Part shown: positions 38,995 through 48,702 of the stretch, piece after piece | Numbering within the stretch: the first letter of the stretch is position 1 | How the letters are laid out: every line of letters begins with the position of its first letter | NCBI RefSeq assembly: GCF_009176705.1 | Contig: NZ_AP021846.1 | Span: forward strand, 3,132,001-3,196,000 | Source of the DNA: Pseudoalteromonas sp. A25 | GTDB lineage: Bacteria; Pseudomonadota; Gammaproteobacteria; Enterobacterales; Alteromonadaceae | Reading direction: 5' to 3' | Length of the DNA: 64,000 bases | Translations under genes and position numbers: made by a program | The notes under the pieces: generated by a model | What the model was told of the DNA's origin: nothing | Databases searched by the model: none | The model's input: the letters and a program-made list of their open reading frames with translations, nothing else

Positions 38995-39555
38995 TTACTT
39001 AAACAACCCCTGAATATTGCGCAGATCAGACTTACCTTCGATGATCTCATCAGGCGTCAAACCTGATAGCTCATGAGGAAATACCAACCATTCGTCTGAC
39101 TCATGAATAAAGTAGTCAGGCTTCATTGGCACTTTCGTATTCTTAGGTTTGTAATACGGGCAAGCAACACGAATTTCTTTTGGTAAATTAAGACGCATTA
39201 GCTCTGCCAGCTTTTCTTTTAGTGCATATATACTGCGACCAGAATCAAATACATCATCCACAATCAATAACGAGTCACCCGCATTGGCATTTTCTATAAT
39301 GTAATGCAAACCATGTACTTTAATTTCTTTTGACTGTTTACCAATGCCGTAATACGACGAAGTACGCACGGCAATATGGTCAGTTTCAATGCCTTTGTAG
39401 TCATAATATTCCTGTACAGCGATGCCAATTGGCGCGCCACCTCGCCAAATACCAATAATAAAGTCTGGACGAAAGCCATCTTCATAAACTTGTGCAGCAA
39501 GACGAAATGAATCTTCTAGCAATTGTTGTGCGGTGATATAGCACTTATCTGACAT
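38995..39555 (-). CDS. Purine phosphoribosyltransferase-like protein
   Basis: The 186-aa protein has the type I phosphoribosyltransferase PRPP-binding loop LLIVDDVFDSGRSI (about residue 97) and the pyrophosphate-binding IGIWRGGAPIG near residue 35. The closest match by pattern is the hypoxanthine/xanthine-type branch, which salvages purine bases to nucleotides. Substrate specificity cannot be read from sequence alone. It has a single open unit with a hairpin downstream. Confidence 0.85.
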   Translation of the reverse strand: MSDKCYITAQQLLEDSFRLAAQVYEDGFRPDFIIGIWRGGAPIGIAVQEYYDYKGIETDHIAVRTSSYYGIGKQSKEIKVHGLHYIIENANAGDSLLIVDDVFDSGRSIYALKEKLAELMRLNLPKEIRVACPYYKPKNTKVPMKPDYFIHESDEWLVFPHELSGLTPDEIIEGKSDLRNIQGLFK

Positions 39556-39736
39556 ACAAAAACCCCGTGAGAATGCAAATAATGTCGTGTATTCGCTACT
39601 TCAAAAGCTTCCCGAAAGATCGAAACAGCACATAAAGCAGCTTAAGTTATAACCGCTTATTTTAGCCCAGATAAATAAAAAATGCTTGTGTTGATACTCA
39701 CGAGCAATAAAAAGAAACTGCACAAATGCCAATAGT

Positions 39737-39754
39737 TGTGAGAATACGCTCACA
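39737..39754. promoter_or_regulatory. Inverted repeat TGTGAG-N6-CTCACA
   Basis: TGTGAG (39737-39742) and CTCACA (39749-39754) are perfect arms around six bases, about 97 nt upstream of the small membrane protein gene. It looks like a CRP-type site, but the spacing between TGTGA and TCACA is 8, not the 6 of CRP, so another dimeric regulator is as likely. Confidence 0.35.
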
Positions 39755-39850
39755 GTATTTTAAATTGTGTTTAAGCAGAATTATTATCTACACTGTGAAT
39801 TAATGAATATGGATTATTCAACACAACCAAACTAACAAGGAGTAGACCGC

Positions 39851-40060
39851 ATGCCAATTGATATAAATGTAAGATGGGTAGGATATTACGCAGTATTGTG
39901 CTTACTGTTTCCCGTATTAGCGTACTTTTTACTTAGGGGAGATAGAGCAACACCAGTAAAAGATTCATTTATAATCTTGCTACTGTCGGTCGCTCCTCCT
40001 CTGCAGCTTGTGGCTTTATTAGTATTTTATTCAATACCAAATAAACAGCCCGAGCATTAA
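39851..40060 (+). CDS. Small two-helix membrane protein of unknown function
   Basis: The 69-aa protein starts after a strong ribosome site (AAGGAG, 8 nt upstream). It has two membrane helices (about residues 9-28 and 39-62) joined by a polar loop with RGDRATPVKD. The 18-bp hairpin just after the stop, an operator-like inverted repeat upstream and an isolated position suggest a self-contained expressed gene. I do not recognise the family. Confidence 0.7.
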   Translation: MPIDINVRWVGYYAVLCLLFPVLAYFLLRGDRATPVKDSFIILLLSVAPPLQLVALLVFYSIPNKQPEH

Positions 40061-40067
40061 CACTATA

Positions 40068-40108
40068 CGAAATAATGAACCTAGCGCTTTGCTGGGTTCA
40101 TTATTTCG
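40068..40108 (+). terminator. Strong hairpin after small ORF
   Basis: CGAAATAATGAACCTAGC pairs with GCTGGGTTCATTATTTCG around a 5-nt loop, with only one non-Watson-Crick pair. The 3' arm contains TTATTT, but no T tract follows, so it may be a terminator or a 3'-stabilising structure for the small membrane protein mRNA. Confidence 0.65.
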
Positions 40109-40386
40109 CTCGGATAAAAGTTAGCGTCATAAAAATACAAATGAGTCATAGTGATAAACATGAACCTAAGGCCCCTACAAAGCTTTTAAATAAGCCGTTC
40201 ACATACAAAACTTGCATGCAAAACTAAAGATTGGCTTCATCTTTTGACTTTTGGATGAGAAATGAGAGTACTTCCAAAATTTGATGGTTAATTTTTTGTC
40301 GGACCTACATTTGAGCACCACCGCACGGCAAAGTAACGCTTACAAGTAAAATGCGAGTAATTATTTCTGGGGGAGTTTGAGACATA

Positions 40387-40413
40387 AAAAAACCCTAGCC
40401 ATATGGCTAGGGT
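40387..40413 (-). terminator. tRNA-Leu terminator
   Basis: ACCCTAGCC (40392-40400), an ATAT loop and GGCTAGGGT (40405-40413) form the stem. On the minus strand a TTTTTTAT tract follows, 10 nt after the tRNA 3' end. Confidence 0.85.
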
Positions 40414-40422
40414 CATAAAAAG

Positions 40423-40509
40423 TGGTACCAGTGGGCGGACTTGAACCGCCACGCCCGAAGGCAACGGATTTTGAATCCGTCATGTCTACCAATTCCATCA
40501 CACTGGCAT
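40423..40509 (-). tRNA. tRNA-Leu (CAA anticodon)
   Basis: The 87-nt class II tRNA on the minus strand has acceptor GCCAGTG paired with CACTGGT, a long variable arm (TTGCCTTCGGGCGTGG region) and encoded ACCA. The anticodon loop TTCAAAA gives CAA, which reads UUG leucine codons. Confidence 0.95.
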
Positions 40510-40602
40510 AATTTTTCTTTCATCTTCTAAAACAAGAGAAAATAAAGAAAAACCACTTTGAGCTAGGGCTTTATTTATCATGCCTTCGTCTCTATGCTTT
40601 GC

Positions 40603-40630
40603 ATTATACAAACATCACTTCACTGGGCAA
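40603..40630 (-). promoter_or_regulatory. tRNA-Leu promoter
   Basis: On the minus strand TTGCCC (40625-40630), a 16-nt spacer and TATAAT (40603-40608) precede the tRNA with a leader of roughly 85 nt. The RDD gene starts downstream on the other strand. Confidence 0.5.
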
Positions 40631-40778
40631 GCAATTTTTTAACTATCCCACCTCAACTGCTTGGTATTTGTACAAAGCAGCCATAAATCTACTATTTATA
40701 ATGATTTTCGCCATTGCTTGTTTGGTTGTGTAAAATACAAAATAATTAGTCTTGTTTGTTTTGCATAAGAGTTTACAC

Positions 40779-41276
40779 ATGTCACAAATCACTAAAGCTG
40801 GTTTCTTGCGTCGGTTCGCTTCGTTAATTTACGATGGGTTAGTTGTTATTGCTTTTGCAATGCTTACAACCGTTCTCTACCTTCTACTGGTACAAGGTCT
40901 TATTTCTGTTGGTCTATTAACGATTGGGGAGCATCCCGACGTATCGGCTTACATTCAAGACTCCCCCATTCTATACGGCATTCGCGCAGGTTTACTGGTG
41001 TTGGTTAGTATTTTGTTCTTTGCCTACTTTTGGACCAAAAGTGGCCAAACTATCGGTATGCGGGCTTGGCGCCTAAGAGTTCAAACCCACTGCGGTGAAT
41101 TATTACCTTGGCCTACAGCCGTACTAAGAAGCTTATGTGCATTATGCGGTTTAGGTAACTTGTTGGTGCTCATTGACTTTAAAAAGAAGCGAGCCTTACA
41201 AGACTTATTGTGCAAAACCGAAGTGATTGTTTTAAGTAAAGAAGAGAATAAAAGAGTGTATAACAGCTTAGACTAA
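40779..41276 (+). CDS. RDD-family membrane protein
   Basis: This 165-aa protein has the RDD-domain signature RRFASLIYDGLV with three or four membrane segments (about residues 15-45, 65-88 and 125-140). The conserved C-terminal block KKRALQDLLCKTEVI is typical. The family is widespread; some members are linked to ion tolerance, but function here is unknown. The ATG at 40779 has GAG eight bases upstream and is preferred over 40752. It converges on lptG. Confidence 0.85.
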   Translation: MSQITKAGFLRRFASLIYDGLVVIAFAMLTTVLYLLLVQGLISVGLLTIGEHPDVSAYIQDSPILYGIRAGLLVLVSILFFAYFWTKSGQTIGMRAWRLRVQTHCGELLPWPTAVLRSLCALCGLGNLLVLIDFKKKRALQDLLCKTEVIVLSKEENKRVYNSLD

Positions 41277-41282
41277 CATGGA

Positions 41283-41310
41283 TAAGCCCAGCCGACCTTG
41301 GCTGGGCTTA
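41283..41310. terminator. Shared terminator hairpin
   Basis: TAAGCCCAGCC and GGCTGGGCTTA form an 11-bp stem with a 6-nt loop between the converging RDD and lptG genes. It lacks a long T tract on either side. Confidence 0.6.
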
Positions 41311-41316
41311 TAAAGC

Positions 41317-42384
41317 TTATTGTTTGCGCTTTAATAGATAACTGGCGACCACAACAAATAAAACACTAGGCATCATTGCGCCCACCACCGCAGGCACGTT
41401 ATACACCATAACAATTGGACCAAATATCTCATTGCTCAAATGAAACGCAAGCCCCGTGATCACGCCCATAATTATCCGAGCTCCCATACTCACAGAACGC
41501 AGTGGACCAAAAATAAAAGACAAAGCAACCAGCAGCATCACTGCAATGGTAAGCGGTTGCATCACCTTGCGCCACAAGGCTAAATCATAACTGCTGGTAT
41601 CTTGATCATTTTGCTCAAGATAAGACAAGTAAGACCAAATACCTCTGAATGACAGGGACTCAGGGTCAACAGATACCACGTCTAACTTCTCTGCCGTAAG
41701 TTGTGAGTTATAGATTTGCGATTCCCGATAGTGGGTGGTTATTTTATCTTCGCTTAAGGTCACTTCTTCAATGCCATTAAAGATCCACCCTTGTGGTACG
41801 CTTTTCCCATGCTCTACCCGCATCACTTTACTGAGTGCTAAATCGTCATCAAAATAGTAAATGCTTACATCTTTAAGGTCGCCAGACTTTTCAATATTGC
41901 CGATATTAATAAAATTATTGCCATCTTTAGCCCAAACCCCTTTTTGGGCATTAAACACTTCTCCACCAAAAATGGCATTATTTCTTAGTTGCTTAGCTGC
42001 TTTCTCTGCTTGTGGAACGCCCCATTCACCCAAGGCCATCATGCACAGCGCAAGTACAATCGCCGTTTTCATTACTGAGCCAATTATTTGTAAACGCGAC
42101 ATACCTGCAGCTTGCATCACAACCAACTCGCTACTAGAAGCCAAAGCCCCCAACCCGGTTAGACCACCAATAAGCGCAGCCATTGGGAAAAATACAACGA
42201 TATCAGCAGGCATGCTGTACAAGGTGTACAACATAGCGTCAGTCATATCGTAACTACCACGCCCTACCGACTTAAGCTGTTCTATGTACTTGATTAAAGT
42301 GTTTATTCCTACAAATACCAGCAGTGCAAACCCGGTGGTTTGCAAAATACTTCTACCTAAATACCAATCGAGAGTTTTCATCAT
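41317..42384 (-). CDS. lptG: LPS export ABC transporter permease LptG
   Basis: LptG is one of two inner-membrane permeases of the LptBFG complex, which extracts lipopolysaccharide from the inner membrane and passes it to LptC/LptA. The 355-aa protein has six membrane segments, three at each end, around a periplasmic beta-jellyroll. The N-terminus MMKTLDWYLGRSILQTT is characteristic. It overlaps lptF by 4 nt, so the two permeases are translationally coupled. Confidence 0.94.
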   Translation of the reverse strand: MMKTLDWYLGRSILQTTGFALLVFVGINTLIKYIEQLKSVGRGSYDMTDAMLYTLYSMPADIVVFFPMAALIGGLTGLGALASSSELVVMQAAGMSRLQIIGSVMKTAIVLALCMMALGEWGVPQAEKAAKQLRNNAIFGGEVFNAQKGVWAKDGNNFINIGNIEKSGDLKDVSIYYFDDDLALSKVMRVEHGKSVPQGWIFNGIEEVTLSEDKITTHYRESQIYNSQLTAEKLDVVSVDPESLSFRGIWSYLSYLEQNDQDTSSYDLALWRKVMQPLTIAVMLLVALSFIFGPLRSVSMGARIIMGVITGLAFHLSNEIFGPIVMVYNVPAVVGAMMPSVLFVVVASYLLKRKQ

Positions 42385-43493
42385 GCAAGCGACGCCCGTT
42401 TAGTTAGCAGTGAACGCACCCAAACGCCAAATGGACGCCCTTTAGCAATCAAGTAAGCGCCTATAAATAAGATACTTAAGTGGATCCACCAAAGCCCAAC
42501 CGCAGGAGGGAGCTTGCCTTCGGCCACCAAAAACTTGCCTGCGTTTAATAAAATAAAATAACCAAGATAGAGACTAATGGCTGGCACAAGTTTGGCAAAC
42601 TTACCTTGACGAGGGTTCACCACACTAAGTGGCACAGCGAGTAAGGTTAGTAAAACAATTGAAATGGGCACTGATAAACGCAATTGCAACTGTGCAGCAG
42701 CTTGGGGAGTGTTCATTTCAAGTAGCTGTAAAGTGGGTATTGCTTCTAATTTACGTCGCTGATGTTCAATAATTTGCTCACGTATTTGTACTTGATAACT
42801 GGCAAATTCGGTTTTGCTCAATGCTTGACTCAAGCCATCGGTTTCATAGCGCTTGCCTTCGTTCAACACTAACTGTTGCTCACCACTTTCTTGCTCAATA
42901 ACGCGACCTTTTTGAGCATAAACAATACGTGCTGCTTGATTTGAATCTTTATTGGGAAGTTGAGCAACGAAAACTTTATCCAGCTCTTTGCCCTGCTCAA
43001 GGATATTATGAACAAACACCACGGCTTTCTCGTTACCTGTTTGTTGAAATCGCCCAGCTCTTAGCGCAGACAGCCCTGATTCAGCTTCAGCTTGCTCTTT
43101 TAATTGATATTCTTTTTCAGATGCCCATGGCGCAACATATAAACTAATCACCCCGGCTAACACAGCAAAAACGGCACTTGATACCAAGGTTACTCGAACC
43201 ACATACCACTCGCTGACACCACATGCTCTTAATACTGTCATTTCACTATCAGCATATACACGGCTGTACGCTAGAATAATCCCTAAAAACAAACTTAGCG
43301 GTAAAATATAGACTGCCAATTGGGGGAGTTTGAGCATCAACACCGATGCCACCAGCTTTGCTGGCAAGTCACCGTCTGACGCATCACTTAAGATCCGAAC
43401 AAACTTTTGCGAGAGAAAAATCGTCATCAACGTGAGAAACACGGCGATTTGCGATTTTAATACCTCAGCAGTTAAATAACGAAAGATTAGCAA
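42381..43493 (-). CDS. lptF: LPS export ABC transporter permease LptF
   Basis: The 370-aa partner permease of the LPS exporter starts MLIFRYLTAEVLKSQIAVF, with six membrane helices in two groups of three and a central periplasmic domain. It is the upstream gene of the lptFG pair and is divergent from pepA, the same order as in E. coli. The ATPase LptB is not in this window. Confidence 0.94.
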   Translation of the reverse strand: MLIFRYLTAEVLKSQIAVFLTLMTIFLSQKFVRILSDASDGDLPAKLVASVLMLKLPQLAVYILPLSLFLGIILAYSRVYADSEMTVLRACGVSEWYVVRVTLVSSAVFAVLAGVISLYVAPWASEKEYQLKEQAEAESGLSALRAGRFQQTGNEKAVVFVHNILEQGKELDKVFVAQLPNKDSNQAARIVYAQKGRVIEQESGEQQLVLNEGKRYETDGLSQALSKTEFASYQVQIREQIIEHQRRKLEAIPTLQLLEMNTPQAAAQLQLRLSVPISIVLLTLLAVPLSVVNPRQGKFAKLVPAISLYLGYFILLNAGKFLVAEGKLPPAVGLWWIHLSILFIGAYLIAKGRPFGVWVRSLLTKRASLA

Positions 43494-43689
43494 TGTTTGC
43501 CCCTATAAAACTTCGTGTTTCACTGGAATAGTGGGAAATTTTGAGTAAACTGGTTATTTTAGTCAGTTTATTATATGCCATCAAATTTAATTATCATACC
43601 AACAGTCAGATATAATAACGCATTAATGGTATTGATAGTCACTTCGGCATAAAGTTCAAAAAGACATAACTTTAGACTCAGGAGTCGCA

Positions 43690-45198
43690 ATGGAATTCAG
43701 CGTAAAAAGTGGTAGCCCAGAGAAACAACGCAGTGCCTGCATCGTAGTTGGTGTATATGAGCCTCGCCGTTTATCTCCCATCGGTGAACAGCTGGATAAG
43801 ATCAGTGATGGTTACATCTCAAATTTATTACGTCGTGGTGATCTAGAGGGTAAACCAGGTCAAGTATTATTACTGCATCATGTTCCTAATGTACTCAGTG
43901 AACGTGTACTTTTGGTTGGTTGTGGTAAAGAAAGAGAATTAGACGACAAGCAATATAAGCAAATCATTTCAAAAACCATCAATACCCTCAACGACACAGG
44001 CTCAATGGAAGCAGTTTGCTTTTTAACAGAGCAGCACGTTAAAGGACGAGATACCTATTGGAAAGTTCGCCAAGCAGTTGAAACTACTCAAGATTGCTTA
44101 TATACATTTAACCAGTTAAAAAGTAAAAAAGTCGATCCTCGCCGCCCACTGCGTAAAATCGTTTTTAATGTACCTACACGTCGTGAATTAACGATTGGTG
44201 AATCTGCTATTGAGCATGGCTTAGCGATTGCCGCTGGTGCAAAGCTGTGTAAAGACGTAGCAAATATGCCGCCTAATATCTGTAACCCTCGCTATTTAGG
44301 TGAGCAGGCAAAAGCATTAGAAGAGTTCGACAACGTTTCTGTTAACCTTGTTGGTGAAAAAGAAATGGAAGAGCTAGGCATGCACTCTTACCTGGCCGTT
44401 GGACGAGGCAGCGCTAATGAGTCGGTTATGTCGGTTATTCATTACAACGGCGGCACTGATGAACAAGCGCCTATCGTATTTGTAGGTAAAGGCCTGACTT
44501 TTGATTCTGGTGGTATCTCACTCAAGCCAGGCGAAGCCATGGATGAGATGAAATACGACATGGGCGGTGCTGCGGGCGTATTAGGTTTAATGCGCTCATT
44601 GGTAGAAATGCAACTTCCTATCAATGTTATTGGCGTGCTGGCTGGTTGTGAAAATATGCCCAGCTCAAACGCTTATCGCCCGGGCGACATACTCACTACC
44701 ATGTCAGGTCAAACTGTTGAGGTGTTAAATACTGACGCCGAAGGCCGTTTAGTACTGTGTGATGCACTCACATATGTAGAAGCTTTTGAACCAGAGACAG
44801 TAGTCGATGTGGCCACATTAACAGGTGCTTGTATTGTTGCCCTAGGTGCCCATGCAACAGGGCTTTTATCAACGCATAACCCTTTGGCACACGACTTACT
44901 TAAAGCGGGTGAACAAAGTGGCGACAGAGCATGGCAACTGCCTTTATGGGATGACTATCAAGAGCAGCTGGAAAGCCCGTTTGCTGATTTTACCAATTTA
45001 GGGGGCCGTGCAGCAGGTACCATCACTGCCGCATGCTTTTTATCTAAGTTCACTAAAAAGTATAACTGGGCACACCTAGATATCGCAGGTACAGCTTGGC
45101 GCAGTGGCAAAAACAAAGGCGCAACAGGGCGACCTGTACCAATGTTAACCCAATACTTGTTAAATCGCGTTAACGTGAGTGACGCACAGCAAGATTAA
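43690..45198 (+). CDS. pepA: Cytosol leucyl aminopeptidase
   Basis: This M17 metallo-aminopeptidase of 502 aa removes N-terminal residues from peptides; in E. coli PepA is also a DNA-binding accessory factor in carAB control and cer recombination. The signature [10 protein letters not shown] is present, and metal ligands are in [16 protein letters not shown]. The ribosome site AGGAG lies 5 nt upstream. It leads the pepA-holC-valS set on the plus strand. Confidence 0.96.
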   Translation: MEFSVKSGSPEKQRSACIVVGVYEPRRLSPIGEQLDKISDGYISNLLRRGDLEGKPGQVLLLHHVPNVLSERVLLVGCGKERELDDKQYKQIISKTINTLNDTGSMEAVCFLTEQHVKGRDTYWKVRQAVETTQDCLYTFNQLKSKKVDPRRPLRKIVFNVPTRRELTIGESAIEHGLAIAAGAKLCKDVANMPPNICNPRYLGEQAKALEEFDNVSVNLVGEKEMEELGMHSYLAVGRGSANESVMSVIHYNGGTDEQAPIVFVGKGLTFDSGGISLKPGEAMDEMKYDMGGAAGVLGLMRSLVEMQLPINVIGVLAGCENMPSSNAYRPGDILTTMSGQTVEVLNTDAEGRLVLCDALTYVEAFEPETVVDVATLTGACIVALGAHATGLLSTHNPLAHDLLKAGEQSGDRAWQLPLWDDYQEQLESPFADFTNLGGRAAGTITAACFLSKFTKKYNWAHLDIAGTAWRSGKNKGATGRPVPMLTQYLLNRVNVSDAQQD

Positions 45199-45312
45199 CC
45201 TAGCCAGATTGATTGATGGCATGGGGTTTCTGTGTCAAAATGCGGCTTTATTTTGAACGCTGAGTTTTGCCTGTAGTAATACAGAATAACCGCCCATTAT
45301 GAAGTCAACGCC

Positions 45313-45771
45313 ATGACCATCAATGCACAATTCTATGTGTTAAAGCATGACAATGAGCCGGATGCTAAACTACCGGCTCATTTTGATCTAGCAGCTCGCA
45401 CGGCAGCTGCACAGTATAGAGCAGGTCAACGCGTATTTATCTATGTTGATAACGTTGAAGATGCCCATGCTATTGACGAGCATTTATGGTGTTTTGAAGC
45501 TGACAGCTTTGTGCCCCACAACCTACAAGGTGAAGGCCCAAAAGGGGGAGCACCAGTAGAGATTGGTCAAACACCTCCCGTTGGTAGGCGAACAGTACTC
45601 ATCAATTTGGCGACTAGGCTACCGGACTTTATCCGACGCTTTGTACAGATTTATGATTTTGTACCGAGTGAGCCTGAGGCAACTCAAGCAGCACGCGAAC
45701 GGTTTAAGCACCTACGCCAACTTGGCGCCAGTATTTCAACCAAAGAAATTGCAAACAAAAGTATTTATTAA
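45313..45771 (+). CDS. holC: DNA polymerase III chi subunit
   Basis: The 152-aa protein matches HolC in size, in the region [21 protein letters not shown] and in the FVPHNL and [11 protein letters not shown] segments. Chi binds SSB and, through psi (HolD), connects it to the clamp loader. The gene is between pepA and valS, its usual place in gammaproteobacteria, and ends 11 nt before valS. Confidence 0.92.
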   Translation: MTINAQFYVLKHDNEPDAKLPAHFDLAARTAAAQYRAGQRVFIYVDNVEDAHAIDEHLWCFEADSFVPHNLQGEGPKGGAPVEIGQTPPVGRRTVLINLATRLPDFIRRFVQIYDFVPSEPEATQAARERFKHLRQLGASISTKEIANKSIY

Positions 45772-45782
45772 GGTTCTGTGAA

Positions 45783-48629
45783 ATGGATAAAACCTATAAT
45801 CCACAAGATATAGAACAGTCTTTATATCAAGACTGGGAAGAGAATGGCTACTTCAAGCCATCGGGCAAAGGCGATGCATATTCAATCATGATCCCACCGC
45901 CGAATGTCACAGGTAGCCTACACATGGGCCACGCGTTCCAAGACACTATCATGGACACACTCATTCGCTACAAGCGCATGAAAGGTAACAATACTTTATG
46001 GCAAGTTGGTACTGACCACGCTGGTATCGCGACACAAATGGTTGTTGAGCGTAAGCTAGCAGCTGAAGAAGATAAAACCCGTCATGATTTAGGACGTGAT
46101 GCGTTTATCGATAAAATCTGGCAGTGGAAAAACCAATCTGGCGGTACTATCACCAAACAACTTCGCCGTTTAGGCGCTTCGGTAGATTGGGAACGTGAAC
46201 GCTTTACAATGGATGAAGGTTTATCCGAGGCTGTTAAAGAAGTATTCGTTCGCCTTCATAAAGAAAACCTCATTTACCGCGGTAAACGCTTAGTAAACTG
46301 GGATCCAAAATTACACACTGCAATTTCAGATTTAGAAGTTGAGAACAAAGACAAGCAAGGCCATATGTGGAACTTGCGCTACCCTCTTGCTGACGGTGTT
46401 AAAACCTTAGACGGCAAAGATTACATCGTAGTTGCAACAACGCGCCCAGAAACCATGTTGGGTGACACAGGCGTAGCAGTCAACCCTGATGATGAGCGTT
46501 ATCAAAATCTGATCGGTAAAGAAATCTTACTACCAATTGTTAATCGTCGTATTCCTATCGTAGCAGATGAACATGCTGATATGGAAAAAGGGACGGGCTG
46601 TGTAAAAATCACCCCTGCTCACGATTTCAATGATAATGAAGTTGGTAAGCGCCATGAGCTACCAATGATCAACGTATTCAATAAAGATGCAGCGATTCTA
46701 AGCGTTGGTGAAACATATACTTTTGATGGTAAGCCGCTTGAGCTTGACGCACCTATTCCTGAGCGATTCCATGGCCTCGACCGTTTTGAAGCGCGTAAAC
46801 TCGTTGTTGACGAATTCGAGCAAGCTGGTCTGTTAGAAAAAATTGATGATCATAGCTTAACCGTACCTTACGGCGACCGCTCTGGCGTTGTAATTGAGCC
46901 ACTGTTAACTGATCAGTGGTATGTACGTGTTGCACCACTGGCTAAAGTTGCCACCGAAGCTGTTGAAAATGGCGAAATCCAATTTGTACCAAAGCAATAC
47001 GAAAACATGTATTTTTCTTGGATGCGTGATGTACAAGACTGGTGTATTTCTCGCCAACTTTGGTGGGGACACCGTATCCCAGCTTGGTACGATGCCCAAG
47101 GCAATGTCTATGTAGGGCGTGATGAAGCGGAAGTTCGCCGTGATAACAACATCGCCGATGATGTTACTCTAAGCCAAGATGAAGACGTACTTGATACCTG
47201 GTTTTCGTCTGCACTTTGGACTTTCTCAACGCAAGGCTGGCCACAAAACACCGATGACTTAAAGGTATTCCACCCATCAGACACTTTGGTGACGGGCTTT
47301 GATATTATTTTCTTCTGGGTAGCTCGCATGATCATGATGACCATGCACTTCATCAAAGACGAAAATGGCAAACCACAAGTACCATTTAAAACGGTGTATG
47401 TAACAGGTCTTATTCGCGATGAAAATGGCGATAAGATGTCTAAATCTAAAGGTAACGTGCTAGATCCACTAGATATGATCGACGGTATCGACCTTGAAAG
47501 CCTCGTTGAAAAACGCACTGGCAACATGATGCAACCGCAACTGGCTAAAAAGATTGAAAAGAACACCCGTAAAACTTTTGCTGAGGGCATTGAACCTCAC
47601 GGTACAGACGCATTGCGCTTTACATTAGCAGCAATGGCATCAACGGGTCGTGATATCAACTGGGATATGAACCGCCTTGAAGGTTACCGTAACTTCTGTA
47701 ATAAGCTTTGGAATGCAAGCCGTTACGTACTGATGAACACCGAAGAACAAGATTGTGGTTTTAATGGTGGCGAAAAAGTATATTCATTGGCTGATCGCTG
47801 GATCTTAGGTCAGTTCCAAAGCACAGTGAAAACCTATAGTGAACACCTAGATAACTATCGCTTTGACTTAGCGGCTAATACTATCTACGAATTTACTTGG
47901 AACCAATTCTGTGACTGGTACCTGGAGCTTACTAAACCTATCCTATTTAAGGGGAATGAGCAGCAGCAACGTGGTACACGCCATACTCTGATCACGGTGC
48001 TTGAAGGCTTATTGCGTTTGATGCATCCGCTTATGCCATACATCACAGAAACTATCTGGAAGCGTGTAGCACCACTTGCAAACATTGATGCGCAAACCAT
48101 CATGCTAGAGCGCTTCCCAGAGTTTGATCAAAGCCAAGTAGATGAAACCGCAATGGCAGATCTTGAGTGGGTTAAGCAGTTTATTCTAGCCATCCGTAAT
48201 ATTCGTGGTGAAATGGACATTAGTCCAAACAAACCACTTAATGTGTTGCTTGCAAAGGCCGATGAACAAGACTTGCGTCGCTTAGAGGAGAATAAAGCGT
48301 TCTTAAGTGCACTGGCTAAACTTGAGAGCTTTAAAGTGCTAAACGGCACTGAAGAAGCCCCAGCAAGTGCAACAGCATTTGTCGGCAACCTTGAGATCAT
48401 GATCCCAATGGCTGGCCTGATTGATGTTGAAGCGGAGCTTGCACGTATCGCTAAACAGCTTGAAAAAGCACAAAAAGGTTTAGAGCAAGTTGAGAAAAAG
48501 CTCGCAAATGAAAAGTTTGTTAATAATGCACCTGAGGCAGTACTGGCAAAAGAGAAAGAAAAGCTTGCTGAATTCACTGATGCTAAAGCTAAGTTGCTAG
48601 AGCAAAAAGCTAAAATAGAAAGCTTATAA
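45783..48629 (+). CDS. valS: Valyl-tRNA synthetase
   Basis: This class I synthetase of 948 aa has the HIGH motif [15 protein letters not shown], the KMSKS motif [11 protein letters not shown], and an editing domain in between that removes mischarged threonine ([15 protein letters not shown]). The C-terminal coiled-coil arm is visible as the Lys/Glu-rich helix (about 880-948). Translation probably follows holC, with 11 nt between them. Confidence 0.97.
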   Translation: MDKTYNPQDIEQSLYQDWEENGYFKPSGKGDAYSIMIPPPNVTGSLHMGHAFQDTIMDTLIRYKRMKGNNTLWQVGTDHAGIATQMVVERKLAAEEDKTRHDLGRDAFIDKIWQWKNQSGGTITKQLRRLGASVDWERERFTMDEGLSEAVKEVFVRLHKENLIYRGKRLVNWDPKLHTAISDLEVENKDKQGHMWNLRYPLADGVKTLDGKDYIVVATTRPETMLGDTGVAVNPDDERYQNLIGKEILLPIVNRRIPIVADEHADMEKGTGCVKITPAHDFNDNEVGKRHELPMINVFNKDAAILSVGETYTFDGKPLELDAPIPERFHGLDRFEARKLVVDEFEQAGLLEKIDDHSLTVPYGDRSGVVIEPLLTDQWYVRVAPLAKVATEAVENGEIQFVPKQYENMYFSWMRDVQDWCISRQLWWGHRIPAWYDAQGNVYVGRDEAEVRRDNNIADDVTLSQDEDVLDTWFSSALWTFSTQGWPQNTDDLKVFHPSDTLVTGFDIIFFWVARMIMMTMHFIKDENGKPQVPFKTVYVTGLIRDENGDKMSKSKGNVLDPLDMIDGIDLESLVEKRTGNMMQPQLAKKIEKNTRKTFAEGIEPHGTDALRFTLAAMASTGRDINWDMNRLEGYRNFCNKLWNASRYVLMNTEEQDCGFNGGEKVYSLADRWILGQFQSTVKTYSEHLDNYRFDLAANTIYEFTWNQFCDWYLELTKPILFKGNEQQQRGTRHTLITVLEGLLRLMHPLMPYITETIWKRVAPLANIDAQTIMLERFPEFDQSQVDETAMADLEWVKQFILAIRNIRGEMDISPNKPLNVLLAKADEQDLRRLEENKAFLSALAKLESFKVLNGTEEAPASATAFVGNLEIMIPMAGLIDVEAELARIAKQLEKAQKGLEQVEKKLANEKFVNNAPEAVLAKEKEKLAEFTDAKAKLLEQKAKIESL

Positions 48630-48643
48630 TTATCAAGCTGCAC

Positions 48644-48671
48644 AAAAAAGGGCGCACGATGCGCCCTTTTT
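48644..48671. terminator. Bidirectional terminator after valS
   Basis: GGGCGCA and TGCGCCC around a CGA loop (48650-48666), with A and T runs on both sides, separate the converging valS and FadL-type gene. Confidence 0.88.
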
Positions 48672-48702
48672 AATTACAAGCCGTAATTAGCCGAAAGACA
48701 GA

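Larger units (their letters stand above)
40061..40422. other. Gap between small ORF and tRNA-Leu
   Basis: This 362-nt gap holds a strong 18-bp hairpin (40068-40108) and a tRNA terminator (40387-40413). No convincing gene is seen in the middle (40110-40386). Confidence 0.6.

Noticed and set aside
39737..39754. A CRP site at the small membrane protein gene
   Set aside because: The TGTGA and TCACA arms are eight bases apart, not the six of CRP sites; it is kept only as an unassigned inverted repeat.
47108..48643. Long open frames on the minus strand inside valS (160 and 171 aa)
   Set aside because: They are antisense to a well-supported valS, have low-complexity Ser-rich translations and show no family features.
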